Positions 1 to 12,639 of a DNA stretch of 64,000 nt are shown one piece after another. Made by a program: the position numbers and the translations under genes. The stretch comes from Ashinkailepas kermadecensis (lineage: Eukaryota; Arthropoda; Thecostraca; Neolepadidae). The notes under the pieces are model-generated. The model was not told the origin of the DNA, ran no database searches, and saw only the letters and a list, made by a program, of their open reading frames with translations. The first letter of the stretch is position 1. Each line of letters begins with the position of its first letter. Where the stretch lies: the NCBI GenBank assembly GCA_034440615.1, contig JAOTOM010004050.1, positions 1 through 64,000 of the forward strand, given 5' to 3'.

Positions 1-1580
1 CATGGAAGCATGTCACTTAAAATATAATTTCAGTCCTTCAAGCTCCATTTGAGCCTATAGCATACTCATCGATGCATGTTTTTGGTTTAACTTTGGAGAC
101 ACCAATATATGGACACCTATGTTAACGATAAATATTGCAATGCCATGTTATCAGTAGATCACATTGCTTAACACACATCATGGATAATCTCTGTATCTGG
201 AATTGTGTCACGAGATGCTTGCGTAATCAATCCATAATGATGAGCATAAGCATGCTGCCTGTACGCAAAATACTCTTAGGAACCAGTCATGGAGACTTCA
301 TAAGCGCACATCAAAACGCACGATGTCAATACGTCCTTGGAAAGGATGTCTATTCAGTGCTCAGAAAGTGGTATATTCCACGCTATTTCATGAATAATTT
401 ATCATTGCATCAGTGGCGTCGCCACGAAATTCTTCCAGGGGGCAATGTTGATAGGGGGCCTCCTGCTCCCCGAAAGGGGGCCTCCACTGTGTTCGGGCCT
501 CCTCTTGCTTTTTAATCTCTTAGTATGGTTCCCGAATGGGAACATGATTTCATATTGATGTCTTGTTTGTTCTTGGCATGGTATATAATTTACGCAAAGC
601 GCAGTAGCAAGAATCTTTTTTTCGCTGAGAACCGAGCCATACCAGGGTATAAATAAGCAAATGTAGATAAATACGTCAGTGCCAAAACAAACCAATATCT
701 TTATGCTTTATCGACGAGAAGAATCTTCCCGCTGGCCTCTAGATTGTAGCGAGCTGGTGGGGCTCGTGCTGAGCATATCTTAAAGATATCTCCCATTGAT
801 CAACCCACTTCTTTGTTCACCAAGTTTAGCTGAATATAGCTAGGTTCATCACTACTGTCAGTCATTCCCACCAGCTTGATTTCATAAACAAACTTAAACG
901 ATCATTTCTCAGTCCCAGGACAACAATTTCGCGAAGGTGACAAAGAGAAGTGGATTGAATTGGTTTTCTGATCGTCATCTTAGGGATTTATTAATTTTTT
1001 CATAACATTCGGTGCTGGCTGCAAGGCACTTGGCACAGAAGCTAAAATAATAAATACTCCGCGAATAAATTCACGGCAAGAACAAGCATTAAACAACCAT
1101 GCATCAATGGCAATGTAACAATGACAATGCATAAATAATGCAAAACCTTCGAATTCCACGCCGTCACGCCCATGGTTATCGCTGTGCTGTACAGTTTTGT
1201 AAATTATGTCGTTGAGAAGGTACTGAAGCTGGGAAGCTCTAATCATGCAGGCTGTAATCACAGAAGACAACTTTGTAGGAAGAAAATACATTTTAAAACA
1301 TCATTCCTCCCATTTAATATGGGGCATCGGTGTTGTTTTGTATGCTTGTGGGGGGAATTTATCCCCGCAATGTTGGCTTTGCTCCATGGGCGTAAGTTCT
1401 GAAAATTATTGGGAGACCGGTGACGCACCCATATTTGCCTCAAGGGGAGGGGGCAAACGTATTTGGAGGGGGTCCAACTACTGAATAAAGTCTTCCGATT
1501 TCGACCACTATTTTGTCAAAGGGGGAACTTTTTAAATAAAATAATTAGTGATCAACTGAATTATCCTGTGCAGGGGCCTA
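1..1580. other. No gene seen; fragment of a GC-rich repeat family
   Basis: No exon with convincing splice borders or codon character is visible. Positions 415-515 hold a short piece starting GGCGTCGCCACGAAATTCTT and continuing into GGGGGCCTCC motifs. It resembles, in opposite orientation, the boundary of the large array that ends near 7,345. Positions 1,440-1,530 are a G-rich stretch of the kind that recurs elsewhere in the window. Confidence 0.5.
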
Positions 1581-1589
1581 ATCTACCAC

Positions 1590-2090
1590 TATCGTTTCTG
1601 ATTCGTCGGATTTCAACCCTAGCTCCCACAACCTGTTCAAATGTATTCTTTTGGTATTCCTTGATAAGTCACCTCGCACTGCTGAAATTACACCTGCACA
1701 AATCACTTTAAAATGTAAAATTTTCAAGTTTCAGACATTCCAGTTCATAGTGCCCGGTCGCCACGACGCCAACGTTAGTGCACGTGCACACCCATCTTGC
1801 GCATTCGGCGCATTCGCCACACTTCGTGCGATGCTACGGATTCTGCTGGGCCTCCTACGCTTTGTTAATTGCTGCCACATGATAGACTTGCGCCATATCT
1901 GACGTGATAAAATGCTTCGTATGGGCGTTCGCTGCGAAAATTCGATTACTTAAAATCGATCATTAGTTCCCTTCTTACCATATTTTATGGTGAAGAAATG
2001 CGGATATCCGCTGAACTTTGATGCACCTCATATCTTTGATTAAACATGCCTCCAGGTTGGCTACCGAACCGAAGCACTGCCTGAGTGTAC
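1590..2090 (-). mobile_element. Unique tail of a composite array element, copy 1
   Basis: Read on the minus strand, this stretch aligns by eye along its length with plus-strand 40,720-41,150. Shared landmarks in order are GGTTCGGTAGCCAA, GAGGTGCATCAA, AGATATGGC, TCATGTGGCAGCAATTA, GCGAATGCGC, a CACGTGCA block, TTGGC..GGCGACCGGGC, GCAGGTGTAATTTCAGCAG, GGTTGAAATCCG and TCAGAAACGAT. Both copies adjoin a degenerate GGCCCC-type array on the same side, so array and tail behave as one dispersed element. No protein or terminal repeat was found, so the class is unknown. Confidence 0.75.
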
Positions 2091-4030
2091 TTCTTTGGAC
2101 CCGTTTCGTATTTCTTCGTCTACGGATGTGTCTTAAGGCTCCAATTCATTTTTGTTAGAGGCCCAACGCATTTTCGAAACCCCTGGTCGTTTTAGGGTTT
2201 TGTTGCTTTTTTTGCGCACCGAATATTTTTTTTTTTAGTTGTCCGGGCGCTTTCAAAGATCTCGATGTGTTTACTTCGTGCCCGGTATTTTTGTTCGTTT
2301 TGGGATCATGTTGCTTTTGCGGCCCCAGCCTCTTTTCAGGCCCTTGTGCGGTCATATGGCCCCTGTGTGCCTTGAGAGCTTCCGGTGTTTTTTTTTTTTT
2401 TAGTGTTCCCGGTATATATAGTTATGGCTACAACGCATGTTTTCGGACCCTACCGCTTTTTACGAGACTGCGCTTTGAAGGGCCAGTCGCATTTTCGGTC
2501 CCCGTTGTGCTCTTAGGGTCCCGCTGTGTTTATTTGGGGCTTCTGACGCACATTTGTGGGGCTCCAGTATGATTTTGAGGCTTCGGTGCGATTTTTCTGG
2601 GTCTCAGCGCGACTTATCGCGCCCAGGCGCGTGGTTCCGGGACCCAACGCCAGTTATCTGGGCTCAACGCGATTTTTGTGGATATCTTCTGAATTTTCTT
2701 TAACTTCTGAATCCCGCCCTGATTTTTCGAGTCCCTGGTGCCATGTTTTTGTATCTCACCTCGATTTTCTTCGAGCTCCGGTATGTTTTTCGATGCCGTA
2801 CGCGATTTGTCAAGGCATCTGATGACATGTTCAGTGCTCCAGAACCATTGTCCTGACCCGGACTTTTTTGCAATCCCTCCTGATTTTGGAGGACTCCGGC
2901 TTTATTTTTCGGATACCGATGGGACTTTGGGGGTCACACGGTGCCTATGTGGGGCCATAGACGCCAATTGTTGGCAGCCCCGACGTTAATTTTTGATGCC
3001 CAGACCAAATTTTTGGTACTACCGATGGGTCCGAGCGCGAAATTTTTGGTACTACCGAATTGTGGGTCCGAGCGCGAAATTTGGTGGGACCGGTTCGAGT
3101 TTGCGGGGCGCGTTGTACTTAGCTGTGACCCCAACGCGATCTTCGCGGTTCCTGTTGCAGATTTTCGTGCCTCTGAGCGAGTTTTCTGGGTCCCGACGTA
3201 TTTACTTTGAGCCCCTACGCGAATTCTGGTGGACCGACGCGAATTTTTGTGGTCCCAGCGCGACTTGTGGGGGCCTCGGCTCGATTCTTGGGAGCATATC
3301 CCTCTTAGGAGGGAGGGGCCATTTGCCCCTTTGATATGTCACTGCGGCCACCGAAGGAGTTCTATTTTTTATATAGGTCCTTATGTGATATTTTTTGGGT
3401 CCTGGTACGATTCTTCGGTCTCCAGGTGCGATTTTTTTCGGTGCCCTGACACGTTTTTTTCCAGTGCCCAACGGGTTTTGCGGTGACTTTGACCCGATTT
3501 TTTGGGCGCAGAGTGACATTCCGGTTGATAATTGATTTTTGGGGCAGCAGCAACCTTTGGGGTCCAGGCGCGACTTTTTGGTCCACAGTGAGATTTTCGA
3601 AGGCTGCGACGCGACTTTTTTAGTCCAATGTAATCTTTTGTGTCCCGACGTCATTTGCTTGGATCCCTAGCGCGAGTTTTAGCGACCTCGACACTTTGTG
3701 GGTGTCCAATACGTTTTGGATGCTTTTGGTGTCATTGTTGGGGCCCAAGAGTGATTATCCATGTCCGGATTGTTTTTCGTTGCCCCGGCTTCATTTGTGT
3801 CCAAATGACACTGTTGGGGAACGGTACGACTTATCGTGCCCCTAGCGTGATTTTCATGATCCGGGAGTGAATTTTTGGTACTCATAGGCTCAGCGAGATT
3901 TTCAGGGGCCCCGGCCGGATCTTTTTGGGCCCATGTCGTGATTTTCAAGTACCCCGGCACGACTCCTGACATTTCAGATGCTTCTAGCAAATTATAGACC
4001 TCCTCTCGCGTCTTAGGGGTCTCGTCTCAT
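2091..4030 (-). repeat. Degenerate array of about 30-bp GC-rich units
   Basis: Dozens of diverged units share a core like GGGCCCCAGCGCGATTTTT, with motifs GCGCGA, TTTTTGGG and GGTCCC recurring every 25-40 bp. The orientation is opposite to the related array at 39,660-40,720. An internal boundary at about 3,296-3,360 (CTCTTAGGAGGGAGGGGCC, then CACTGCGGCCACCGAAGG) resembles the CAGTGGCGTACCGAAGG end motif seen at 39,600. More than one element may therefore be joined here. Open frames across it are array artefacts. Confidence 0.8.
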
Positions 4031-7000
4031 TTCCTGGAGCTTCTTTACCGGTTTTGGACGTCTTCTCGTCCGTCCTACCCTCCTCCATATTCAATGGTCC
4101 TCCTCTCCCGTTTTGAAGGACCTCCTCCCACATCCTGGGGCCCCTTTAACATGGCATGGGACTTCCTCTCATGTTTCAGGGGCATCCTCTGCCAAATTAG
4201 GGGCCTCCTGCCACGCCTCGTGGGCCTCCTCCTTCGTCCTCGCAAAGCTTACCCGTCTTGAGGGGATCTTCAATTTTGGAAACCTCGCCTCCTTCCATAC
4301 CTGCTACCTACCACTCCCATTTTAAGGGCCTTCTCTCATTTCCTGGGAATTCCTTCCGGTCGTCGGGGCCTCATTCGGCCCTGGAGACCTACTCCATCTC
4401 GAGGGACTCCTTTCGAGTCCGGCAGGGGCCTCCTTTTTTCTTTTTGAGGCTTTCTTTTTTCAAATTAGGGGCCTCCTCTCACGTCTTCGGGGCCTCCTGT
4501 TCCGCGTTTTGATTCTATCTTTTCCAATTTTAAGGTTGGCCTCTTGTCTCCTGGTGGACTCCTGTTCTCTCTTAGGTGGCTCCTCTTCCAAATTACACGC
4601 AACCTTTCCTATCTCAGTTACCTTGTCATTTCCTGGGAACCTTCTTACCCGTCTTGAAGCCTTCTTTCTCGCCTGGGAGCCATCCCTCTTATCTAATGGC
4701 CATTCTCTCCTATTTTAGGGGCTTCCTCGTACATCATAGGGTCTCTTTCCAATCTTATATCGTCCTCTTCCGAATTAGGTGCTTCCTGCCACTTTTCTGG
4801 ATTATCCTTTTCTATCTTGGTGGAACCTTACCCGTTTCGGGGACTGCTTTTACGTCTCCGAAACCTCATCTCATATCCACTGGCTTTCTCTTCCGTCTTA
4901 GGGCCTTCTCTCATTTTCTGAGGTTCCCCTTCCCGTATTGGGGCCTCCTTTGCAATCCTGGGGGCCTCCTTTGCAATCCTGGGGGCCTCCTTTGCAATCC
5001 TGGGGGCCTCCTTTGCAATCATGGGGGCCTCCTTTGCAATCCTGGGGCCTCCTTTGCAATCCTGGGGGCCTCCTTTACAATCCTGTGGGCTTCCTTCGCA
5101 ATCCTGAGGGCCTCCTTTGTAATCCTAGGGGCCTCCTGTGCAATCCTGGGGCCTCCTTTGCAATCCTGGAGGCCTCCTTTTGCAATCCTGGGGTCTCCTT
5201 TGCAATCCTGGAGTCCTCCTTTGTAATCCTGGGGGCCTCCTTTGCAATCCTGGTGCCTCCTTTGCAATCCTGGAGTCCTCCTTTGTAATCATGGGGCCTC
5301 CTTTGCAATCCTGAGGCCTCATTTGCAATCCTGGTGTCCTCCTTTGCAATCCTGAGGGCCTCCTTTGAAATCCTGGAGCCCTCCTTTGTAATCATGGGGG
5401 CCTCCTTTGCAATCCTGGGGCATCCTTTGCAATCCGGGGGCCTCCTTTGCAATCCTGGGGCCTCCTTTACAATCCTGGGGGCCTCCTTTACAATCCTGTG
5501 CGCTTCCTTCGCAATCCTGAGGGCCTCCTTTGTAATCCTAGGGGCCTCCTGTGCAATCCTGGGGCCTCCTTTGCAATCCTGGAGGCCTCCTTTTGCAATC
5601 CTGGGGGTCTCCTTTGCAATCCTGGAGTCCTCCTTTGTAATCCTGGTGCCTCCTTTGCAATCCTGGAGTCCTCCTTTGTAATCATGGGGCCTCCTTTGCA
5701 ATCCTGAGGCCTCCTTTGCAATCCTGGTGTCCTCCTTTGCAATCCTGAGGGCCTCCTTTGCAATCCTGGAGTCCTCCTTTGTAATCATGGGGGCCTCCTT
5801 TGCAATCCTGGGGCATCCTTTGCAATCCGGGGGGCCTCCTTTGCAATCCTGGGGCCTCCTTTGCAATCCTGGGGCCTCCTTTTCAATCCTGGGGGCCTCC
5901 TTTGTAATCCTGGGGGCCTCCTTTGTAATCCTGGAGGCCTCCTTTGCAATCCTGGGGGCCTACTTTGCAATCCTGGGGCCTCCTTTGCAATCCTGGGGGC
6001 CTCCTTTGCATTCCCGGGGGCCTCCTTTGCAATACTGGAGTCCTCCTTTGTAATCCTGGTGGCCTCCTTTGTAATCCTGGTGGCCTCCTTTGTAATCCTG
6101 GGGCCTCCTTTGCAATCATGGGGCCTCCTTTGCAATCCTGGGGGCCTCCTTTGCAATCCTGGAGTCCTCCTTTGAAATCCTGGTGGTCTCCTTTGCAATC
6201 CTGGGAGCCTCTTTTGCAATCCTGGAGCGTCCTTTGCAATCTTGGGGCCTCCTTTGCAATCCTGGGGGCCTCCTTTGCAATCCTGGAGGCCTCCTTTGCA
6301 ATCGTGTGGGCCTCCTTTGCATTCCTGGGGGTCTCCTTTGCAATCCTGGAGTCCTCCTTTGCAAACCTGGGGGCCTCCTTTGAAATCCTGGGGCCTCCTT
6401 TGCAATCCTGGAGTCCTCCTTTGAAATCCTGGTGGCCTCCTTTGCAATCCTGGGGAGCCTCTTTTTCAATCCTGGGGCCTCCTTTTCAATCCTGGGGGCC
6501 TCCTTTTCAATCCTGGGGGCCTCCTTTGTAATCATGGAGGCCTCCTTTTCAATCCTGGGGGCCTCCTTTTCAATCCTGGGGGCCTCCTTTGTAATCCTGG
6601 AGGCCTCCTTTGCAATCCTGAGGGCCTCCTTTGCAATCCTGGGGCCTCCTTTGTAATCCTGGGGCCTCCTTTGCAATCCTGAGGGCCTCCTTTGCATTCC
6701 TGGGGGCCTCCTTTGCAATCTTGGGGGCCTCCTTTTCAATCATGGGGGCCTCCTTTGTAATCATGGAGGCCTCCTTTGCAATCCTGGGGGCCTCCTTTGC
6801 AATCCTGGGGGCCTCCTTTGTAATCCTGGGGGCCTCCTTTGCAATCCTGGGGGCCTCCTTTGCAATTCCTGGGGGCCTCCTTTGTAATCCTTGAGGCCTC
6901 CTTTGCAAACCTGGGGGCCTCCTTTGCATTCCTGGGGGCCTCCTTTGCAATCCTTGGAGTCCTCCTTTGCAAACCTGGGGGCCTCCTTTGCAATCCTGTG

Positions 7001-7110
7001 GGCCTCCTTTGCAATCCTGGGGGCCTCCTTTGTAATCCTGGAGGCCTCCTTTGCAATCCTGGGGGCCTCCTTTGCAATCCTGGGGGCATCCTTTGCATTC
7101 CTGGGGGCCT
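4031..7110. repeat. 21-bp minisatellite, GGGGGCCTCCTTTGCAATCC type
   Basis: From about 4,927 to 7,110 the sequence is an almost unbroken array of a 21-bp unit (GGGGGCCTCC followed by TTTGCAATCCT), roughly 100 copies with point variants and 20-bp forms. The flank from 4,031 to 4,926 is an older, much more degenerate version built on GGGCCTCCTCTC. Because 21 is divisible by 3, all frames on both strands stay open for long distances and give heptapeptide repeats; these are not genes. Unit divergence increases toward the left edge. Confidence 0.95.
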
Positions 7111-7261
7111 CCGTGCCAATTGTTGGCACTCTCGTGATTTCTGGGGCCTCCTATCCTCTCCTAGGTGACTCCTTCTTCAAACTAGGGGCCTCCTCTCACG
7201 TCTTGGACGCCTCCTCTCGTGTCTCGTCGGCCTCATTGCTCACTTTTTTCCTGTGCATTTC

Positions 7262-7345
7262 CGGATAGGGGCCTCCTCAAATTTCAGGGGGCGGCGCCCC
7301 CTGTTTGACGGCAGGGGGGGCGACTGCCCCCCTGCCCCCCGGTGG
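7262..7345. repeat. GC-rich palindromic boundary of the 21-bp array element
   Basis: The array ends in two inverted repeats: GGGGGCGGCGCCCCC, and GGCAGGGGGG paired with CCCCCCTGCC. They are followed by GGTGGCGACGCC. The last motif read in reverse (GGCGTCGCCACC) matches the left end of the fragment at 415, which suggests a defined terminus of a repeat family. Confidence 0.6.
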
Positions 7346-7368
7346 CGACGCCCTTGCATTGCATTCAT

Positions 7369-7505
7369 GAGTGCGGATGGAAGTGTGATGACATTCAGGA
7401 TTCCGGAGGGAATTGTGATGGCCTTCAGAAGTGCGGAAGAAAGTGTGATGACATTCAGGAGTATGGAAGGAAGTGTGCTGACATTCAGGACTGCTGAGGA
7501 AAGTG
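7369..7505. repeat. 30-bp tandem repeat, about 4.5 copies
   Basis: Units of about 30 bp are built around GTGCGGAAGAAAGTGTGATG and ACATTCAGGA, each differing by several bases. Confidence 0.85.
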
Positions 7506-7509
7506 TCGT

Positions 7510-7890
7510 CGGGTGGCGTGCGATGACCGTTCCGAGACTTCGCCAATTATTTCATCAGTGCTGCGGAGCCATGCAGTGAACGGCGGCCGGGCGTCGCGAG
7601 CGGCGGCTGACGTGGCGCAGTCGCTCTGGCGCATCGTCGGCCGAGCGTGACGCAGCGAACCGTCGCGCTTGCAGCGGTAGCATCGCCACCGCATTCCGAG
7701 CGGATGCCGGGGGGAGGCGCGCCGGGGACGGCGCCTGCAGGCCCGACGAAGCACGGCGCACGCTCTGCGTCACACCGGCCGCCGACTCAGCTACTGGAAG
7801 TGACGTCGGCGGCCTTGGGCCAGCTTCAGCTGACAGGCAGCTTTGCGTCTTCCTGGCGCACACTGGAAGAGCTGAATTCACCCTTCCCAT
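7510..7890 (-). other. GC-rich island with possible minus-strand exon
   Basis: A roughly 65 percent GC, CpG-rich island stands out from AT-rich surroundings. On the minus strand one open frame includes the stretch MRWRCYRCKRDGSLR and continues about 40 residues; another frame is also open across the island. I could not choose a frame or define splice borders. Exon-like islands next to arrays recur in this window, so this is recorded as a weak candidate only. Confidence 0.2.
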
Positions 7891-8019
7891 ATTGGCGAAT
7901 AGCTGGCAGAAAACAAGGTCTTAAAACTTTAAGCATTAATAAATTGGTGCATAATTAACTTGTCGGTCACATGACACAATGTCCTCAGTGATCAGTTGGT
8001 AGTACTTCGAATTATTGAC

Positions 8020-8195
8020 GTTACACTGGCGAAATACTGGCGTTACACTGGCGAAATACTGGCGTTACACTGGCGAAATACTGGCGTTACACTGGCGAAA
8101 TGCTGGCGTTACACTGGCGAAATACTGGCGTTACACTGGCGAAATACTGGCGTTGCACTGGCGAAATACTGGCGTTACACTCGCGAAGTACTGAC
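8020..8195. repeat. 22-bp minisatellite, 8 copies
   Basis: Near-identical tandem copies of a 22-bp unit, GTTACACTGGCGAAATACTG plus GC, end in a diverged copy (TCGCGAAGTACTG). Confidence 0.95.
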
Positions 8196-8734
8196 GACAG
8201 TCCAACCACAGGCGATCAGTTTGTCGTGCTGTTGTCGTGCATGTGGGGCCTTTCCCTTCAAGCGCACGGTGTGATGATTGGGTTGGACCTGATACACAGT
8301 CTGCCTTGTGGTTCGTCACTTCAGAGACCCTACGCTATGGGTGAAACCATTCCAGCTCAGGGCAGGACAGACTTGGCCAAGTCCTGTAAAATGGCCGACC
8401 GCGGTAGCTTGACTGGGGCGAGGACGGCCTGCAACATCGCCTGCTTCAGGTTAGAGCGTACCTCCGCGCCCTCTCTGCGCCCCCTCCGGCCCTGAGCATT
8501 CCACGTCACTGGCCGTGCCATTCCGAAATTCGGACCGGGGGAGCGTCTCCACCGACGTTTGCTGGGCGTTCCTTCAGCGTACAGGTCGACCGTGGTGCGG
8601 GAGTGGGCGCTAATGGTGATGAAACTGATTCAAGTGCCCTTAAATTCAACTAACTAACGTTCATTCGACTGAGGCAGCCCGGACTGGGAAATTCACGATC
8701 GAGTTCAGTCGGAGCTGCGAGGTCTACGGCTCAC

Positions 8735-9600
8735 GCGAGGGCTGGGGTGGGGTGGGCTCAGACCAGCCTGTCGATGTGGCTGGGGTTGGGTGGGCTCAGA
8801 CCAGCCTGTCGATGTGGCTGGGGTTGGTGGCTGAGTTGCCGATGTGGCTGGGGTGGGTGGTGACCAGCCTGCCGATTGGCTGGGTGGGTGGGCTGACCAG
8901 CCTGTGATGTGGCTGGGGTGTGGTCACCAGCCTGTCGTTGGCTGGGGTTGGGTGGGCTCAGACCAGCCTGTCGATGTGGCTGGGGTTGTGGGCTCAGACC
9001 AGTCTGCCGATGTGGCTGGGGTGGGGTGGGCTCCGACCAGTTGCCGATGTGGCTGGGGTGGGGTGGCTCAGACCAGCCTGTCGATGTGGCTGGGGTTGTG
9101 GCTGGCAGCCTGCCGTTGTGGCTGGGGTGGGGTGGGCTGACGTTGTGGTGGTCGGGGTGGGTGGGTGACCAGCCTGCCGATGTGGCTGGGTTGGGGGTCG
9201 ACCAGCCTGTCAGTGGTCGGGGTGGGTGGTCACCGCCTGCAGATGTGGCTGATGGGGCGGGCTCAGACCAGCTTGCCGTTGTGGCCGGGGTGAGGTGGGC
9301 TCAGACCAGCCTGCCGATGTGGCTGGGTCGGGCGGGCTCGACCGTTGGATTGGCTGTGGGTGGCTCGACGCCTGTATGGGCTGGGGTGGGTGGTGACCGC
9401 CTGTTTGGTGGGGTGGGTCGGGCGCGCCTGTCGATGTGGTGGGGTGGGTCGGGCTCGACCAGCCTGTCATGGGCTGGGTGGGGGCGGGGCTGGGGTGGGT
9501 CGGGCTCAGACCAGCCTGCCGTTGTGGCCGGGGTGAGGTGGGCTCAGACCAGCCTGCCGATGTGGCTGGGGTCGGGCGGGCTCAGACCAGTCTGCCGATG
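8735..9600. repeat. About 37-bp G-rich minisatellite with many length variants
   Basis: Units combine TGGGCTCAGACCAGCCTG with CCGATGTGGCTGGGGTGGGG. Length varies by several bases between copies, so register is lost repeatedly. The plus strand is strongly G-rich with GGGGTGGGG runs that could form G-quadruplexes. The array ends about 60 bp from the cysteine-rich minus-strand candidate exon. Confidence 0.9.
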
Positions 9601-9659
9601 TAGCGACGGCAGTATGGCCTCGGTCCACCCGGACGGTCGCGATGATGACCACGATTTAT

Positions 9660-9907
9660 GCCATTGGTAGGCGGCGCCGGACAGTTGACGGAGCAATCGA
9701 TGCCGGCTGCAGCTGCACAGCTGCAGCTGCAGGCGGACGTCACGGAGTGAAGTGACGTCCGCGCACCCCTCCCGGTACACTTGCATTGAACAATCGCACA
9801 GTAACTGCCACTGCGCCTCCTTTTGAGGCGACAGATACACCCGATAGCAGGCGTCCCGACGGTGTAGCAGATGATGTCGCCGAAAGCGGCACGCGAAAAC
9901 CATACCC
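9660..9907 (-). CDS. Candidate cysteine-rich exon, minus strand (gene B?)
   Basis: A moderately GC-rich island follows a good minus-strand acceptor (TTCATTTTCCAG, ending at 9,908). With a phase-1 junction it reads G-VWFSRAAFGDIICYTVG and then continues with about ten cysteines, including QCKCTG and CSCSC clusters, until the frame enters the neighbouring array. The phase equals that of the signal-peptide exon at 17,481-17,535 on the same strand, so the two could belong to one secreted protein across a 7.6-kb intron. A second frame is also open and cysteine-containing, and no strong donor is visible at the 3' edge. No family was recognised. Confidence 0.28.
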
Positions 9908-10684
9908 CTGGAAAATGAATACGACCCTGAATGTGTCCTGGCAAAGGGATGGCTGACTCAGACATCAGAGGTGGCAGGCTGTGGATGCCATAGGCTGTTT
10001 ATTAAATACATAATGCAACATTTTGCAGATGATTGAATGCTGAATGATTCAAAGCTTGGTATCTGCATACGTAGTCTTAATTGTGATGCTTATTTGGTCG
10101 ATGACTGTAAGTATTGGGTGTCAAACTGTGTGTTTTAAGAATTGTGTTGTGAACATCATGTTGTTGGCATCAATACCTGTCAATTGAAAAAGGAAGTCTT
10201 GATGGAGGTTATTTTGAAACCACATTCTGGGTGTGAACGAGGCTTTCCAAAGTGATGTGAACTGCCTATATTACCTTAGTTAAATAACAAGCAATGGTGC
10301 CACTTTAGGTGCAAAAAAGTGTTTCAATAACCGGTCTCTTAACCGGGCTTCAGCACACTTGACCGGACCTCAGCCGGGCTTGGTCGCCAACAAACCGGAC
10401 GGGCCCTGTCTTGGGTCCCAATTCTTTTGGTATTTGCCACCTCTATTGCCCACTGTAAGCACGAGCGACATGACCCAAAATGTCCTGGTGCACGACACTG
10501 TCTGGATGCGCTTATCTTTCAAAACAAGCAGCTATGCATTTTTACCACACAGACATGCAACGTGACCGCAGTCTAAGCATGCGTATGATCGACCAGAGCT
10601 GAGACGTCCGAAATAGCACTTGCGACTCATCGCTGGACGCATCCAGATAGTCTGTACATGTGCCATGGGAGCATAGAACAGCCG

Positions 10685-11040
10685 CAGGATGACATGGGTC
10701 GGTCGTAAAGGATGACATGGGTCAGTCACATGGTGGCATGGATCAGTCGTGCAGGATGACATGGGTCGGTCGTAAAGGATGACGTGGGTCAGTCACATGG
10801 TGGCATGTATCAGTCGTGCAGGATGGCATGGAACGGTTGCAGAGTGACATGGATCAGTCACATAGTGGCATGGATCAGTCGTGCAGGATGGCATGGAACG
10901 GTCGCATCGTGACATGGATCAGCTACAGAGTGACATGGGCCAGTCACACAGGGTGGCATGGGCCAGTGACATGGTGGCATAGGTCAATCACAGGGTGATA
11001 CGGGCCAGTCTCACGGTGGTGCAATTTAGTCGCAAGGTGA
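10685..11040. repeat. Imperfect 22-28-bp tandem repeat
   Basis: About 14 diverged units carry the core GGTGGCATGGATCAGTCGT or GGATGACATGGGTCGGTCGT. Two subfamilies alternate in the first 150 bp, suggesting a higher-order unit. Confidence 0.85.
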
Positions 11041-11159
11041 CATGAGCTTAAAATAAAGAATGTGATTATGGATTAACTGCGCAGCCTCTGACCATCCCGT
11101 GGAAGCCAGTTCAGGGAAGTGTGGCGTCCAGGTTTATCTTCGGACAAGAAACCCTGGCC

Positions 11160-11345
11160 AGATCTGGTCCATTTCCCTGAACAAGGGAACCCATGATCCA
11201 GCAAGAGAACAAGGCAACCCATGAACCGGCAAGGGAACCCGTGAACCTGGAAGAGAACAGGCAGCTCGTGAACATGGAAGGGAGCAAGGCAACCCGTGGA
11301 TCTGGAAGGAACAAGGGAACCAATGAGCCTGGAAGGAGATGGACG
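11160..11345. repeat. Short purine-rich tandem repeat
   Basis: Five or six loose units are built on AAGGGAACC, CATGAACCGGCAAG and CCTGGAAGAGAACA, about 30 bp each and poorly conserved. Confidence 0.65.
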
Positions 11346-11379
11346 GAGCCAGTGCCGCCTGTCAACCTAAATTATTGAA

Positions 11380-12465
11380 GCACCCTTTCATCTCCAGCAT
11401 ATTTTCGAAACAGATGCAAAATATAAATATACGGACTTCGACATTGAGTAATCCGATTTCTGTTTTGAATACGATTGCATTGTTAGTGAGAGGCGTAATG
11501 AGTGAAACAATGCAACTACAGGAGACGTTTGCTAAATCATATACTTCATCCAATAATTGCGTTGCATTCTAAATAGTTAAAACTGCTGGTGGCGGTTCCT
11601 TGCTAGCCGATTAACCGTGTACTATCTCTGGACAATTTCCTCGCATTTTCCTTCTGAACTTGACCGTGCAACATTTACACGGTTCCACGGGAACATTACA
11701 ACAGCTACATGGCAGAACAAGTGGAGGTGTGAACTGACACAGACGATATACCATGTGTTTCTGGTGGCTAGGACACGTATGAGTCCTTGAACAGTCTGAA
11801 CATTATGCGTCCAAGAACATGGATGAGTCCTTCTGGTCCTGACAACAATGATTGCTATTGCCTGGACAGCTATTAGATCACTTTGTCTTCTTATGAGTGG
11901 GCTTTGTTAAACCGCGAAGTAGTTAGGGGGAGGGGAACACAGCGCCCTCCCTGAAAGATCACAAACTAAGCGAGTAATTTGTCGCAGAAAATGGCAACTA
12001 ATTTATTGTGACCTTTCGAAACGAGCTCGCATATCTGGCACCATTATATAACCAATGAAGAGATCCTGCATATACGGTACCATTCTACATCAAATATAGC
12101 GATATTTCAGCCGAACTCAGAAAGTGAGGTTCAAAAATGATAAGCAAGTCCATGGCATATGCAATTGGTGAATTATTTTATAATATTTTCCTAGCTTATG
12201 ATACCTCCAATTTTAAACTTTATGTCTTCATGAGGAAGCATAATGACATCAGAGGGAATTGCGAGGAAAATAACATACTTTCTCAATGGCGGAATCAGGG
12301 AATCATAGAAGGGAGGCAATTTGATGCACATAATAGTGACTAAATATTCATATTATCGCATGTTCCATGATGAATACGCCATGCCTCAATTAAAACCTGT
12401 CGGAAAGGCCACTTTTTCATCAAAAGTGTCTTTGTAAGTTGAGTCAGGAACATCAGGGTGTGGGA
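11380..12465. other. No gene seen
   Basis: AT-rich sequence without exon-like frames, clear repeats or recognisable motifs. The short open frames in it lack splice borders and codon character. Confidence 0.5.
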
Positions 12466-12467
12466 AT

Positions 12468-12541
12468 ATTACACACACACACTACGCACACACACACACA
12501 CACACACACGCACACACACACACGCACACGCACACACACAC

Positions 12542-12600
<59 letters not shown>
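12468..12600. repeat. (AC)n microsatellite ending in (TA)n
   Basis: Mostly ACAC dinucleotides with occasional CG and CATA interruptions, passing into a perfect (TA) tract at about 12,582-12,600. Confidence 0.97.
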
Positions 12601-12639
12601 CCACTGGCAGATGTACCTACCTGGAAACATCGTTGATTA

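Noticed and set aside
4576..7268. Many overlapping 60-260-codon frames with heptapeptide repeats
   Set aside because: A 21-bp unit without stops opens all frames on both strands. The peptides (ASFAILG, LLCNPGG, RRPPGLQ) are translations of one minisatellite.
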